Shown here in pieces: positions 16,669 to 25,864 of a stretch of 64,000 bases of DNA. Origin of the DNA: Streptomyces echinoruber (GTDB lineage: Bacteria > Actinomycetota > Actinomycetes > Streptomycetales > Streptomycetaceae). Made by a program: the position numbers and the translations under genes. The DNA is taken from the NCBI RefSeq assembly GCF_014651135.1, contig NZ_BMWH01000025.1:1-64000 (forward strand), in the 5' to 3' direction. The notes under the pieces are model-generated. The model did no database searches. It had not been told where the DNA came from and saw nothing but the letters and a program-made list of their open reading frames with translations. Each line of letters opens with the position of its first letter. Position 1 is the stretch's first letter.

Positions 16669-17316
16669 CTACTTCGTAGGCTTCCGGCCGGTGACGCCCA
16701 GGTGCACCAACAGGGCGATGTTCGGCTTGAGTTGGTCCTTCTTGACGCCCCAGGCCGTGAACGCCTTCTGGTGTGAGGCGACCGAGGTGAGCATGGTGAC
16801 GAGTGCGCCGGCGATCGCCGCCGGGTTGACGTCCTTGTCCACGCGTCCCTTGGCCTGAAGCTGGGAGATCGCCTCCGTCAGGGAGCCGGTCACCGCGTTC
16901 AGGATCTTTATGCGGATCTTGTTGAAGCGCTTGTCGCCCTCGGCGGCCCCCAGGTCGACCACGCGCAGGATCGCGTCGTGCCTGCGCCAGAAGTCCAGGA
17001 AGCCGTCGACCAGGTCCTGCGCCGTCTGCCAGCCGGAGCGCCCCGCCCAGCTGCGGCCCTCCAGCAGCTCGGCCAACTCGGCGCCCTCGGCGGCCATGTG
17101 CTCGGCGATCTCCAGGACGGCCCCTTCGACGTCCGGGAAGTACTGGTAGAACGTCGCGGGCGACGTTCCGGCCTTCCGGGCGACATCGATGACCTTGACG
17201 TCCCGGTAGGGGGAGGAGCTGAGCATCTCGCTGAGGCAGTCGAGCAGCTTCTGCCGGGTCGCCTGCCCACGTCGGCCGGCCACTCGGCCGTCGACGGTAC
17301 GCACTTGTCCTGTCAT
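16669..17316 (-). CDS. TetR-family transcriptional regulator
   Basis: A 215-residue repressor-type protein. The N-terminal helix-turn-helix spans about residues 20-65 and ends with the typical GTSPATFYQYFPDVEGAVLEI recognition-helix segment; the remainder is an all-helical ligand domain. The ATG at 17316 is clear. It is divergent from the VOC gene at 17449 with 132 bases between, which probably hold its operator. Its 3' end runs straight into a 9-bp tandem array. Ligand unknown. This gene pair precedes afsK in the same order I expect from the S. coelicolor afs region. Confidence 0.88.
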   Translation of the reverse strand: MTGQVRTVDGRVAGRRGQATRQKLLDCLSEMLSSSPYRDVKVIDVARKAGTSPATFYQYFPDVEGAVLEIAEHMAAEGAELAELLEGRSWAGRSGWQTAQDLVDGFLDFWRRHDAILRVVDLGAAEGDKRFNKIRIKILNAVTGSLTEAISQLQAKGRVDKDVNPAAIAGALVTMLTSVASHQKAFTAWGVKKDQLKPNIALLVHLGVTGRKPTK

Positions 17317-17448
17317 GCCGTCAGCTTACCGAGGGGTGATCGGATCGCGATTCGGCCGACTGCAAATGGGGTGGTGGCCGGAAAGAGAGGGTCGGTGGCG
17401 CGCCGCCGCTGGTCTGCGGGTTGCGTGAGACCTGGTTACTTTGACGAC

Positions 17449-18342
17449 ATGGCCGAAAACAGGGCATCCGCGGATACGGAGGGCGCCTACCCGGAGGGCG
17501 TCCCGTGCTGGGTGGACGCGCAGCTCCCCGACGTGGCGGCGGGCAGGCGGTTCTATGCAGGACTCTTCGGGTGGTCCTTCTTGGACCGGCCCGGGAAGGG
17601 ACCCGGGGAAGGACCTGGGGAGAGACCCGCGGGGAGCCCCGGGGACGAAGGGCGGACACCTGGGGAGACGCCGGGGCAGCCCCCCGGGGAGACGCCCGGG
17701 CAGACGCCCGGGGAGACGCCGGCGCTCGGAACGGGCGGCCCGGTCCTGGCGTACCTGGACGGCGCCCCCGTGGCCGCCCTCACGCACAAGGCGGACGGCC
17801 GCCTGCCCACCGTCTGGACGGTGTACTTCGCCACCCCGGACGCCGAGGCGCTGCTGGGCCGCATCCGGGCGGCCGGCGGGCAGACCGTCGCCCCCGCGAC
17901 GCCGGTCGGCGCCCCCGGCGCCGCCGCCCTCGGTACCGCCGCCCTCGCCGCCGACCCCGAGGGTGCCGTCTTCGGCCTGTGGCAGCCCGGCACCCACCCC
18001 GGCTTCGGCCGCCGCCACCGGCCGGGCACGTTCGGCTGGGCCGAGCTGTACGCGCGGGACACCGAGGCCGCCAACGCCTTCTACGCCGGCCTGTTCCACG
18101 ACGCCCTGTTCGGCCCGGGTGCCGAACCCGACTTCGGCCGGGCCGCGCTCACCGAGGTCTTCCCCGCCGAGATGCCGCCGCACTTCCTCGTCCACTTCCG
18201 GGTCGCCGACGTGGCGGCGGCCCTCGCCGGCGTCACCCGGCTCGGTGGCCGGGTGCGCGTCGCGCCGTTCGAGGCGTCGTACGGCACCGTGGCCGTCGTC
18301 TCCGACGACCAGGGGGCGTGGTTCGGGCTGCTGCAACGCTGA
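17449..18342 (+). CDS. VOC-family protein (two glyoxalase-fold modules) with Gly-Glu-Thr-Pro insertion
   Basis: A 297-residue vicinal-oxygen-chelate protein with two beta-alpha-beta modules (about 20-175 and 195-297), like the hydroxylase-type VOC proteins of Streptomyces; the FYAGLFGW and FYAGLFHD segments open the two modules. A 45-residue insertion rich in Gly-Glu-Thr-Pro-Gly-Gln repeats (residues 48-92) breaks the first module between strands 1 and 2 and comes from degenerate 12-24 bp repeats. The ATG at 17449 is used. Substrate or resistance role unknown; a divergent TetR may regulate it. Confidence 0.82.
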   Translation: MAENRASADTEGAYPEGVPCWVDAQLPDVAAGRRFYAGLFGWSFLDRPGKGPGEGPGERPAGSPGDEGRTPGETPGQPPGETPGQTPGETPALGTGGPVLAYLDGAPVAALTHKADGRLPTVWTVYFATPDAEALLGRIRAAGGQTVAPATPVGAPGAAALGTAALAADPEGAVFGLWQPGTHPGFGRRHRPGTFGWAELYARDTEAANAFYAGLFHDALFGPGAEPDFGRAALTEVFPAEMPPHFLVHFRVADVAAALAGVTRLGGRVRVAPFEASYGTVAVVSDDQGAWFGLLQR

Positions 18343-18554
18343 TTCCGGCCGCCCGCAGGCCGCCCGCGGGGCCGCCCACCGGCGGTTTCGGCGGGGTTTA
18401 CAGCGAGACATCCCATTCGTCGCCTGGTTCGCAACCAGTGCCCGGGCCAGGAAGAATCGGGGTGCGTGCCGCCACGGTGATGCCGTGGTGAGACGCTGCA
18501 CGGGGTCGCTTACACATGTGGGTGACGCGGCTCGTACGGGGAGGTGGCAGGCAA

Positions 18555-21011
18555 GTGGTGGATCAGCTGACGCAGCACGATCCGCGGCGGATCGGGCCGT
18601 TCGAGGTCCTGGGGCGGCTCGGGGCCGGCGGCATGGGGCTGGTCTATCTGGCACGTTCGGCGTCCGGCCGGCGCGTGGCGATCAAGACCGTGCGCGCGGA
18701 GCTCGCCGAGGACCAGCTGTTCCGGGTCCGCTTCACGCGGGAGGTGGAGGCGGCCCGCGCCGTCTCCGGCTTCTACACCGCGGCGGTCGTGGACGCCGAC
18801 CCGCGGGCCGCCGTGCCGTGGCTGGCCACCGCCTACGTGCCCGCGCCCTCCCTCGAGGAGATAGTGAACGAGTGCGGGCCCCTGCCGGTGCAGGCGGTGC
18901 GCTGGCTCGCGGCCGGCGTCGCCGAGGCCCTGCAGTCCATCCACGGGGCCGGCCTCGTCCACCGGGACCTGAAGCCGTCCAACGTCCTCGTCGTCGAGGA
19001 CGGGCCCCGGGTGATCGACTTCGGCATCGCCTCCGGGGTGTCGAACACCCGGCTGACGATGACGAACGTCGCCGTCGGTACGCCCGCCTACATGTCGCCC
19101 GAGCAGGCCAAGGACTCCCGCAGCGTGACCGGCGCCAGCGACGTGTTCTCGCTCGGCTCCACCCTGGTCTTCGCCGCCACCGGCCACCCGCCCTTCCACG
19201 GCGCCAACCCGGTCGAGACGGTGTTCATGCTGCTGCGCGAGGGCCCCGACCTGGAGGGCCTGCCGGACGAGCTGCGCCCGCTCATCGAGTCCTGCATGCA
19301 GATGGACCCCGCGGCCCGCCCCACCCCGGCCGACCTGCAGGCCCAGCTCGCCCCGCACCTGTTCGGCTCCGGCTCCGACGACAGCGGTACGGCCTCGGCG
19401 TGGCTGCCGGAGAAGGCGGTGAGCCTCATCGAGGCGCGCCGCGGCGGCCGCCCGCCGGCCAAGACGTCCCCCGCCGCCGCCCCGCCCGGCCCCGGCCACA
19501 GCGGCGGCGGGGCCGCGTTCCCCGCCGCGCCCCCGGTGCCGTCCGTGCCGCCCCCGCCGGCCCACGACCCGGCCGTCCCCGCCCGTCCCGCCGTGCCCTC
19601 GGTGGCCGCCGTGCCGGCCCCGCCCGGGCCCGCGGCCCCCGACACCGGCCCGGTCCGCCTGGCCGGTGCCAAGGTGCCCATCGGGCCCGGCCCGCGCGTC
19701 GCCGACGTGCGCGCGGCCGCCGCCGCGGCCGCCCCGCCGGAGGCGGTCCTGGTCGCGTCCTGGTCCCCGCTCCGCCCCGGCGTCAACGGCGCGGACCCCG
19801 CGCCCACCGCGCCCACCGCGCCCACCGCGCCCACCGCGCCCACCGCGCCCACCGCGCAGCCGCCCCTGCCGCAGGAGCCCCCGGCCACCTGGCGGCCCTG
19901 GCGCTTCCGCATGTCGAACGACGTGTGGGGCACCCCGGTCGTCGCCGACGACCTGGTCTACGTCACCTCCTTCGAGGTGCACGCCCTGGACGTGGCCACC
20001 GGGCGCCGCCGTTTCAAGACGCGGGACGTGGCCTGGTCGATGGCGGTCGCCGACGGCCGGGTCCACGCCTCCGACGGGCCCACCCTGTTCGCGCTGGACG
20101 CCCGCGAGGGCACCGACCTGTGGCGGCTGGGGACCGACGGCTGGGTGTACTCGCTCAGGGCGGAGCACGGCACCGTCCTCACCGGCACCCGCGGCGGCGG
20201 CGCGCAGGCGTGGGACGCCGCCACCGGCCGCAAGCTGTGGGAGATCACCGGCAACCAGACCGACTTCGAGACCCCCGAGGCCGGACCCGCCCTGCACGAC
20301 GGCACCGCCTACGTCTGGCAGGACGCCCGGCTGCGCGCCCTGCAGGCCCGCACCGGCGAGGAGCGCTGGTCGTACCCGATCGGCGACGCGGCCTCCTGCG
20401 GCGGCGTCCCGGTCCGCCTCACCCACGCGTCCGACGGCTGCGTGTACGTCTCGGCCGGCACCCGCGTCCTCGCCCTCGACATCGCCACCGGCCGGGTCCG
20501 CTGGCACTTCGAGGCGCCGGCCGTCTTCCTCTGCCCGCCCGCCTTCGTGCCGGGCCCGGCGGTCACCGGCGGCGGCGTGTACCTCGCCGACTACCTGGGC
20601 ACCGTCTACGCCCTGGACGCCGCCGACGGCCGCGACCGCTGGCGCATCGCCACCGAGGCGCGCGCCTCCATCGAGCCCGTCCTGGTCGCCGCCGGCCACG
20701 TCCACGTCGGCAGCGGCAAGGGCCTGTACACCCTGGACGCGGTCACCGGCACGCCCAAGTGGCGCTTCCAGGCGGGCGGCGACGTCGTCGGCGCTCCCGC
20801 CGTCGCCGAGGGCCGCATCCACTTCGGCTCCACCGACCACCTGCTGTACACCCTCAAGGCCGACGACGGACGGCTGCGCTGGAAGCTCGCCACCGGCGGC
20901 GAGATCACCGGCTCCCCGGTGGTGCGGGACGGCGTGGTGTACGCGTGCAGCAAGGACCGGTGCGTGTACGCGCTGGACGCGGAGAAGGGCACGGAGTCGC
21001 GCTCCGCGTGA
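18555..21011 (+). CDS. afsK: Serine/threonine protein kinase AfsK
   Basis: AfsK phosphorylates AfsR and controls secondary metabolism and, through DivIVA, hyphal branching. The 818-residue protein has an N-terminal Hanks-type kinase domain (15-275) with glycine loop GRLGAGGMGLVYLA, Lys44, catalytic HRDLKPSN (Asp138) and DFG at 155-157. Starting at GTG 18555 (GGGGAGG ribosome site) puts Thr168 in the activation loop, the known autophosphorylation site of the S. coelicolor protein, which supports this start. A Pro/Ala-rich linker with six Ala-Pro-Thr repeats follows (about 310-440), then a C-terminal PQQ-type beta-propeller (about 445-818). No transmembrane segment, so membrane association is peripheral. 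Confidence 0.96.
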   Translation: MVDQLTQHDPRRIGPFEVLGRLGAGGMGLVYLARSASGRRVAIKTVRAELAEDQLFRVRFTREVEAARAVSGFYTAAVVDADPRAAVPWLATAYVPAPSLEEIVNECGPLPVQAVRWLAAGVAEALQSIHGAGLVHRDLKPSNVLVVEDGPRVIDFGIASGVSNTRLTMTNVAVGTPAYMSPEQAKDSRSVTGASDVFSLGSTLVFAATGHPPFHGANPVETVFMLLREGPDLEGLPDELRPLIESCMQMDPAARPTPADLQAQLAPHLFGSGSDDSGTASAWLPEKAVSLIEARRGGRPPAKTSPAAAPPGPGHSGGGAAFPAAPPVPSVPPPPAHDPAVPARPAVPSVAAVPAPPGPAAPDTGPVRLAGAKVPIGPGPRVADVRAAAAAAAPPEAVLVASWSPLRPGVNGADPAPTAPTAPTAPTAPTAPTAQPPLPQEPPATWRPWRFRMSNDVWGTPVVADDLVYVTSFEVHALDVATGRRRFKTRDVAWSMAVADGRVHASDGPTLFALDAREGTDLWRLGTDGWVYSLRAEHGTVLTGTRGGGAQAWDAATGRKLWEITGNQTDFETPEAGPALHDGTAYVWQDARLRALQARTGEERWSYPIGDAASCGGVPVRLTHASDGCVYVSAGTRVLALDIATGRVRWHFEAPAVFLCPPAFVPGPAVTGGGVYLADYLGTVYALDAADGRDRWRIATEARASIEPVLVAAGHVHVGSGKGLYTLDAVTGTPKWRFQAGGDVVGAPAVAEGRIHFGSTDHLLYTLKADDGRLRWKLATGGEITGSPVVRDGVVYACSKDRCVYALDAEKGTESRSA
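19800..19853. repeat. 9-bp tandem array GCGCCCACC in afsK
   Basis: Six exact copies in frame, encoding Ala-Pro-Thr in the linker between the kinase domain and the propeller of AfsK. Confidence 0.95.
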
Positions 21012-21223
21012 CCGGCGCCCGGGGCCGGCCGGCCCGTCGGGGCGGAACCGGTGACGGCCGTCGTACCGAGTGTCACGGAAGGGCTGCGGACGGCGGCCGT
21101 CGTCCCGGGCGCGCGGTCACCGCCGTCACAGCGGTCACTGCGCTCACTCCAGACGCTACGCCTGCTCCGCGCCGGCCGCCATTCGGTGACATGATCGCGA
21201 CAGTGGTGATCTAGAGTGGCGGC

Positions 21224-21820
21224 ATGCAGTCACGGGGGCGCGTACTCAGGTTCACGGCCGTTTCGACACTGGTGGTCCTCACCCTGACCGGTTTCTCGAC
21301 CGGACGGCACGGCCACCACTCCGGCGGCGGAGGCGGTGGCGGCGGGTGCAGCAGCTCGCACCAGGACCACGACACGTCCTCGTCGACGTCCGGCGGCGAC
21401 ATCTCCAAGGACGACGACAACGACGGCTACGGCGGCTCGGGTTCGTACCGCGACTCGTACGACGACTCCTACGACGACTCGTACGACGACTCCTACGACG
21501 ACGGCAGCGGCGGGGACACCGACTACGACTCCACCGAACCCGCCCAACAGGACGCCACGGCGGAGCTGGTGAGCTGCGCGACGGAGCGGCGGCCGTACGC
21601 CACCGTCGACGTCACCAACCCCAATGACAGCGACGGCCGTTTCGTCGTCACCGTCACCTTCCAGGACGCCGGCGGCGACGCGATCGTCTCCCGGGCGGAG
21701 CGGGTCGACGTGTCCGCGCACAAGACGGTGCGGACCCGGGTGGACCTCGGCTCCCAGGAGGAGCGGGCCGGCGCGGTCGCCCACTGCAACCTCGACCCGG
21801 CCGCCCCGGCGGATTCCTGA
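21224..21820 (+). CDS. Secreted protein with Asp/Tyr/Ser repeats
   Basis: The 198-residue protein has a Sec signal peptide (residues 1-27), a Gly/His/Ser-rich segment, then TyrAspAspSer repeats (about 78-95) encoded by a 12-bp array at 21458-21502. The C-terminal domain (about 110-190) looks like a small beta sandwich with two cysteines that probably form a disulfide (SCATERR and HCNLD). No family is recognised. It lies between afsK and afsS, convergent with afsS. The acidic repeats could bind divalent cations, an inference only. Confidence 0.8.
   Translation: MQSRGRVLRFTAVSTLVVLTLTGFSTGRHGHHSGGGGGGGGCSSSHQDHDTSSSTSGGDISKDDDNDGYGGSGSYRDSYDDSYDDSYDDSYDDGSGGDTDYDSTEPAQQDATAELVSCATERRPYATVDVTNPNDSDGRFVVTVTFQDAGGDAIVSRAERVDVSAHKTVRTRVDLGSQEERAGAVAHCNLDPAAPADS
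21458..21502. repeat. 12-bp tandem array TACGACGACTCS
   Basis: Three full copies and a fourth that diverges after nine bases, in frame in the secreted-protein gene. Confidence 0.9.
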
Positions 21821-21990
21821 CGAACCGTCACCGATTGTCCGGCGGATTCCTGACACTCCGTCACCTACTGCCCGGCGGCGCGGCCTTGCGCGCTCACCGG
21901 GCGCGAGGGACCGCGCACCGCGCGGGACATGCCACGGCCGCGGCGGCTCCCCTCCGCGCCGCCGCGGCCGTTCCCCCTCGTGAGGAAGGT

Positions 21991-22263
21991 TCAGTTCGGC
22001 TCGGACGTGATGTGGGTGTTGTCCGGGGTGACCGTGCCGTCGTCCTCCGCGCCCGTGGCGTGCGTGGCGTGCGTGTTGAGCGGCGTCACCGTGGAGCCCG
22101 CGGAGGCGTCCGTGATGTGCGTGTTGAGCGGCGTCACCGTCGAACCGGCGGAGGCGTCCGTGATGTGGGTGTTGAGCGGCGTCACCGTCGAACCGGCGGA
22201 CGCGTCCGTGATGTGGGTGTTGTCCGGCCTGACGACCGGCTCGTCCTTGCTGGTGTCGCTCAT
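21991..22263 (-). CDS. afsS: AfsS-type small activator with expanded repeats
   Basis: AfsS is the small sigma-like regulator that AfsR switches on to stimulate antibiotic synthesis. The protein has 90 residues instead of 63 in S. coelicolor. It contains five Asn-Thr-His motifs (around residues 15, 31, 47, 63 and 82), three of them in near-identical 16-residue units (TDASAGSTVTPLNTHI) from a 48-bp array. The ATG at 22263 has a GAGGAAGG site 9 bases upstream. It lies downstream of afsR on the same strand, as in S. coelicolor. The protein is predicted to be disordered. Confidence 0.93.
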   Translation of the reverse strand: MSDTSKDEPVVRPDNTHITDASAGSTVTPLNTHITDASAGSTVTPLNTHITDASAGSTVTPLNTHATHATGAEDDGTVTPDNTHITSEPN

Positions 22264-22464
22264 GCTGCTGCCTTCCTCGCAGAGATCCCCGTGTGGCCCC
22301 GGCGGTGTTCCCGTGCCGGGAAGGACCCGTCCGGCCACTCCCCCGAAGGTGGCCGGACGGGCCGCTCGAGCCGTCACTGTAGAGCGTGGGTGTGACAGCC
22401 CACCGGCGGTCCGCCCACCCCCGATGCGGCGGACCGGCGAGCCGGTGAGAAGGAGACTGCCCGA

Positions 22465-22486
22465 CCGCGATAAACGAACGATGAAC
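22465..22486 (-). promoter_or_regulatory. Candidate AfsR/PhoP box upstream of afsS
   Basis: Read on the minus strand, GTTCATCGTTC is followed directly by GTTTATCGCGG: two 11-base direct repeats like the PHO box (GTTCACC...) that PhoP and phosphorylated AfsR share at the S. coelicolor afsS promoter. It is a striking AT-rich island just past the afsR stop. A possible -10 is CAGTCT about 10-15 bases further on, or TACAGT near 22376-22381. Confidence 0.65.
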
Positions 22487-22502
22487 GTCCCGGCGGACGC
22501 GT

Positions 22503-25496
22503 TCAGGCCGCCGCGGCCGGCGCCAGCAGCGCCCGCACCTCGTCGGCCTCGGGCGACCCCAGGCCCTCGTAGATCTCCAGCGCCTCCCGCCAGCAGACCT
22601 GGGCCCGGCCGGACTGGCCAAGGCCGTTCAGCGCCTTGCCGAGCACGGTGAGGACGTTGCCGCGCCGCCACGCGCCGCCGATCCCGCGCAGCAGCGACAG
22701 CGCCAGCTCGGCGTTGCCGGCCGCCTGGGCAGGGCGCTGGGCGAGCAGGTCCACCTCGGCCAGCCGGAACAGGGCCATGCCCTCCCAGAGCCGCTGGCGG
22801 CTGGTCCGGAAGACCTGCAGGGCGTCCCGGAGCCGGGCGGCGGCGGCGTCCAGCCGGCCGGTCTTGCCGAGCGCCATGCCGAGCGCGTAGTGGCCGTTCG
22901 CGGCCTTCAGCGAGTGCCCGAGCCGCTCGTACATCTCCGTGCCCTGCCGGGCGAGGTGGACGGCGCTCTCGGCCCGCTCGGTCTCCAGGTGCAGCCGGGA
23001 GAGGTTGCACAGGGCCGCCGCGGCCCCGGAGAGGTCGCCGCAGGCGCGGAAGTCGCGGATGGCCCGCTCCAGGTACTGCTCCGCCTCGGCGTAGCGGCTC
23101 TGGTAGAAGGCGAAGGCGCCGAGGATGTTCGCCGCCCAGCAGCAGGGCAGCGCGTCGCCCGCGGCCTCCGACAGCTCCAGGGCCCGCCGGGCCTCCTGGT
23201 CCGCCTGGACGAACTGCCCGGACCAGTGGCGGGCGTTGGCCAGGACGAGGATGGCCCGGCCCTCCGCCCGGACGTCCGCCGCGGCGCGGGCGGCGTCGCG
23301 CAGCGCCGCGGCCGCCGCCTCGTACTCCTTGGCGTTGGCCCCCGACTCGGCCAGGTCGACCGCGGCCCACAGCAGGTCCACGGCGCGCCGCAGCGTGTCC
23401 GGCCCCGACGACTGGCGCACGCAGGCCAGCAGCGGCACGGCCTCGGAGTACAGCCAGTCCCGGGCCGCCTGCCGGTCGGGGAAGACCAGCCCGCGGGTGC
23501 GGGTGGGTTCCAGGTGGTCGACCAGGCGGTCGCCGGGCCGTTCGATCGCGTATCCCTCGGCCGCCGTCGCCAGGTAGAAGTCCAGCAGCCGCGACATCGC
23601 CTCCGCCCGCTCGCTCGGCGGCTGCTCGTCGCGTTCCGCGCAGGCGCGCGCGTAGAGGCGGACGAGGTCGTGGTAGCGGTAGCGGCCGGGGGCGGCCGAC
23701 TCCAGCAGGGAGGCGTCGACCAGGGACTCCAGCAGCTCCTCCGCCTCCTCCACCGGCAGGTCCAGGACCGCCGCCGCGGCGGCGAGGGAGATGTCCGGGC
23801 CGTCCGCCAGGCCGAGCAGCCGGAAGGCGCGGGCCTGGGCCGGTTCGAGCTGGCCGTAGCCGAGTTCGAAGGTGGCCTTGACGGCGAGGTCGCCAGCCCG
23901 CAGCTCGTCCAGGCGGCGGCGTTCGTCGGCGAGCTTGGCGGCCAGCACGGAGACGGTCCAGGTGCGCCGGGCGGCGAGCCGCGAGGCCGCGATGCGGATG
24001 GCCAGCGGCAGAAAGCCGCAGGCCGCCACCACGTCCAGGGCGGCCTCGCGCTCCGCGGCCACCCGTTCCTCGCCGACGATTTTGGTGAACAGCGCCAGCG
24101 CCTCGTCCGGCGCCATCACGTCCAGGTCGACGAGGTGGGCCCCGGCCAGGTCCACCATCCGCACCCGGGAGGTGACCAGGGCCGCGCAGCCCTCCGTGCC
24201 GGGCAGCAGCGGCCTGACCTGGGCCGCGTCGCGCGCGTTGTCCAGCAGCACCAGGACCCGGCGGCCGTCCAGCAGCGAGCGGTACAGCGCCGCCCGCTCC
24301 TCCAGCGTGTCGGGGATCGCGGAGTCCGCCGCGCCCAGCGCGCGCAGGAAGGAGCCGAGCACCGTCTCCGGTTCGGCGGCCCGCTGCCCGGCGCCCTGCA
24401 GGTCGACGTACAACTGGCCGTCGGGGAAGGCGGATCGCGCTTGGTGGGCCACGTGCACCGCGAGCGTCGTCTTGCCCACGCCGCCGATGCCGGCCACCGC
24501 GGAGACGGCCATCACCCGGCCCCCGGGCGAGGTGAGGATCTCGCCGAGCTCACGCACGAAGGCGGCGCGGCCGGTGAAGTCGGGCACGGTGGCGGGCAGT
24601 TGCGCGGGGCGTACGCGGACCGCGGCGGTGTCGGGCGCCGGTGCCGGGGGCTCGGCGAGGTCCGGGTCGGCCTGGAGGATGCGCTGCTGGAGGTCGGTCA
24701 GTCCGGGGCGCGGGTCGACGCCGAGCTCGTCGGCGAGCAGGCGCCGCGTGTCGGCGTACACGGCCAGCGCCTCCGCCTGCCGCCCGCTGCGGTACAGCGC
24801 CAGCATCAGCAGCTCGCGCAGGCGTTCGCGCAGCGGGTGCGCGGCGGTGAGGGCGGTCAGCTCGGAGACGGCCTCGGTGTGGCGGCCCTGCTCCAGGTCC
24901 AGCTCCAGGCGGGACTCCAGCAGGCCCAGGCGCCACTCCTCCAGGCGGACGCGCTGGGCCTCGGCGTACGGGCCGGGCACGCCGGCCAGCGACTCGCCGT
25001 CCCATAGGTCCAGTGCCCGCCGCAGCAGCTCGCGGGCCCGGCCCGGGTCGCCGGCGGCCCGCGCCTTCTCCGCGTCCGCCGCCAGGTCCTGCGCCGCCGT
25101 CAGGTCGAGGGCGCCCTCGCCCAGGCCGCGGAGCGCGTAGCCGCCGGACTCGCTGACCAGCACGCCCGCGCCCAGCACCTTCCGCAGCCGGGAGGCGTAC
25201 GTCCGTATTGCCGCGAGCGCCTGCGACGGCGGCTCCTGGCCCCACAGCGCGTCGATCAGCTCGGCGGCGGTGGCCGTGCGGCCCTCGCGCAGCAACAGGG
25301 CGGCCAGCAGCGCCCGTTGCTGCGGCGAACCGGTGTTCAGCGGCTCCTCGCCCCGCCAGGCCCGCACGGGCCCGAGCACACCGAACCGCAGCCCCGGCGC
25401 CCCGGGGACCGGCGCCCCGGAAACCGGCGCCTGCGCCACCTCCCCGGAGCCGGCCCCGGGACGTCTCCGCTCCGGCACCCGCGGTACCCCGTCCAT
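22503..25496 (-). CDS. afsR: SARP-family global regulator AfsR
   Basis: AfsR is the Ser/Thr-phosphorylated activator that receives the AfsK signal and switches on afsS. The protein has 997 residues (993 in S. coelicolor). It has an OmpR-type winged helix (about 36-125), a bacterial transcriptional-activation domain (about 130-275), an NB-ARC ATPase with P-loop GIGGVGKTT at 336-344 and a downstream LVLLDN Walker B, and C-terminal TPR-like helices (about 700-997). The ATG at 25496 has an AGGGGGAC site. The frame continues nine codons upstream without a better start. It is followed by afsS on the same strand. Confidence 0.96.
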   Translation of the reverse strand: MDGVPRVPERRRPGAGSGEVAQAPVSGAPVPGAPGLRFGVLGPVRAWRGEEPLNTGSPQQRALLAALLLREGRTATAAELIDALWGQEPPSQALAAIRTYASRLRKVLGAGVLVSESGGYALRGLGEGALDLTAAQDLAADAEKARAAGDPGRARELLRRALDLWDGESLAGVPGPYAEAQRVRLEEWRLGLLESRLELDLEQGRHTEAVSELTALTAAHPLRERLRELLMLALYRSGRQAEALAVYADTRRLLADELGVDPRPGLTDLQQRILQADPDLAEPPAPAPDTAAVRVRPAQLPATVPDFTGRAAFVRELGEILTSPGGRVMAVSAVAGIGGVGKTTLAVHVAHQARSAFPDGQLYVDLQGAGQRAAEPETVLGSFLRALGAADSAIPDTLEERAALYRSLLDGRRVLVLLDNARDAAQVRPLLPGTEGCAALVTSRVRMVDLAGAHLVDLDVMAPDEALALFTKIVGEERVAAEREAALDVVAACGFLPLAIRIAASRLAARRTWTVSVLAAKLADERRRLDELRAGDLAVKATFELGYGQLEPAQARAFRLLGLADGPDISLAAAAAVLDLPVEEAEELLESLVDASLLESAAPGRYRYHDLVRLYARACAERDEQPPSERAEAMSRLLDFYLATAAEGYAIERPGDRLVDHLEPTRTRGLVFPDRQAARDWLYSEAVPLLACVRQSSGPDTLRRAVDLLWAAVDLAESGANAKEYEAAAAALRDAARAAADVRAEGRAILVLANARHWSGQFVQADQEARRALELSEAAGDALPCCWAANILGAFAFYQSRYAEAEQYLERAIRDFRACGDLSGAAAALCNLSRLHLETERAESAVHLARQGTEMYERLGHSLKAANGHYALGMALGKTGRLDAAAARLRDALQVFRTSRQRLWEGMALFRLAEVDLLAQRPAQAAGNAELALSLLRGIGGAWRRGNVLTVLGKALNGLGQSGRAQVCWREALEIYEGLGSPEADEVRALLAPAAAA

Positions 25497-25864
25497 CGCC
25501 GTCCCCCTAGACAGACCCACCAACCACGTCAGTTTGCCCTGTACGTGCCGGAGCCGTCAGCCGTGGGGGACGGCGATCACAAGCCCGCGCACGGGAGTTC
25601 ACACGCCTCTCACACACTCTCCGCACCGCTCCTCACCACCCCTCACCGTCCCTCACCCCTCCGCACCGTTCCGCGCGGTTTCCGGCAGAAGCGGACAACC
25701 GGCCGACCGGCGTCCCCATGACCGGACGCGCGGGCACGGGGCCGGGAGGCGGGGCGGGACCGTGCGGACGTCGCGCCGGTCGCCGGACGTGCGGGCACGG
25801 GGCCGGGGGACGGCGCCGCCGCGCGTGCGGGCGTACGACGGCCGGCCCGCCTCCGGCCGCCCCG

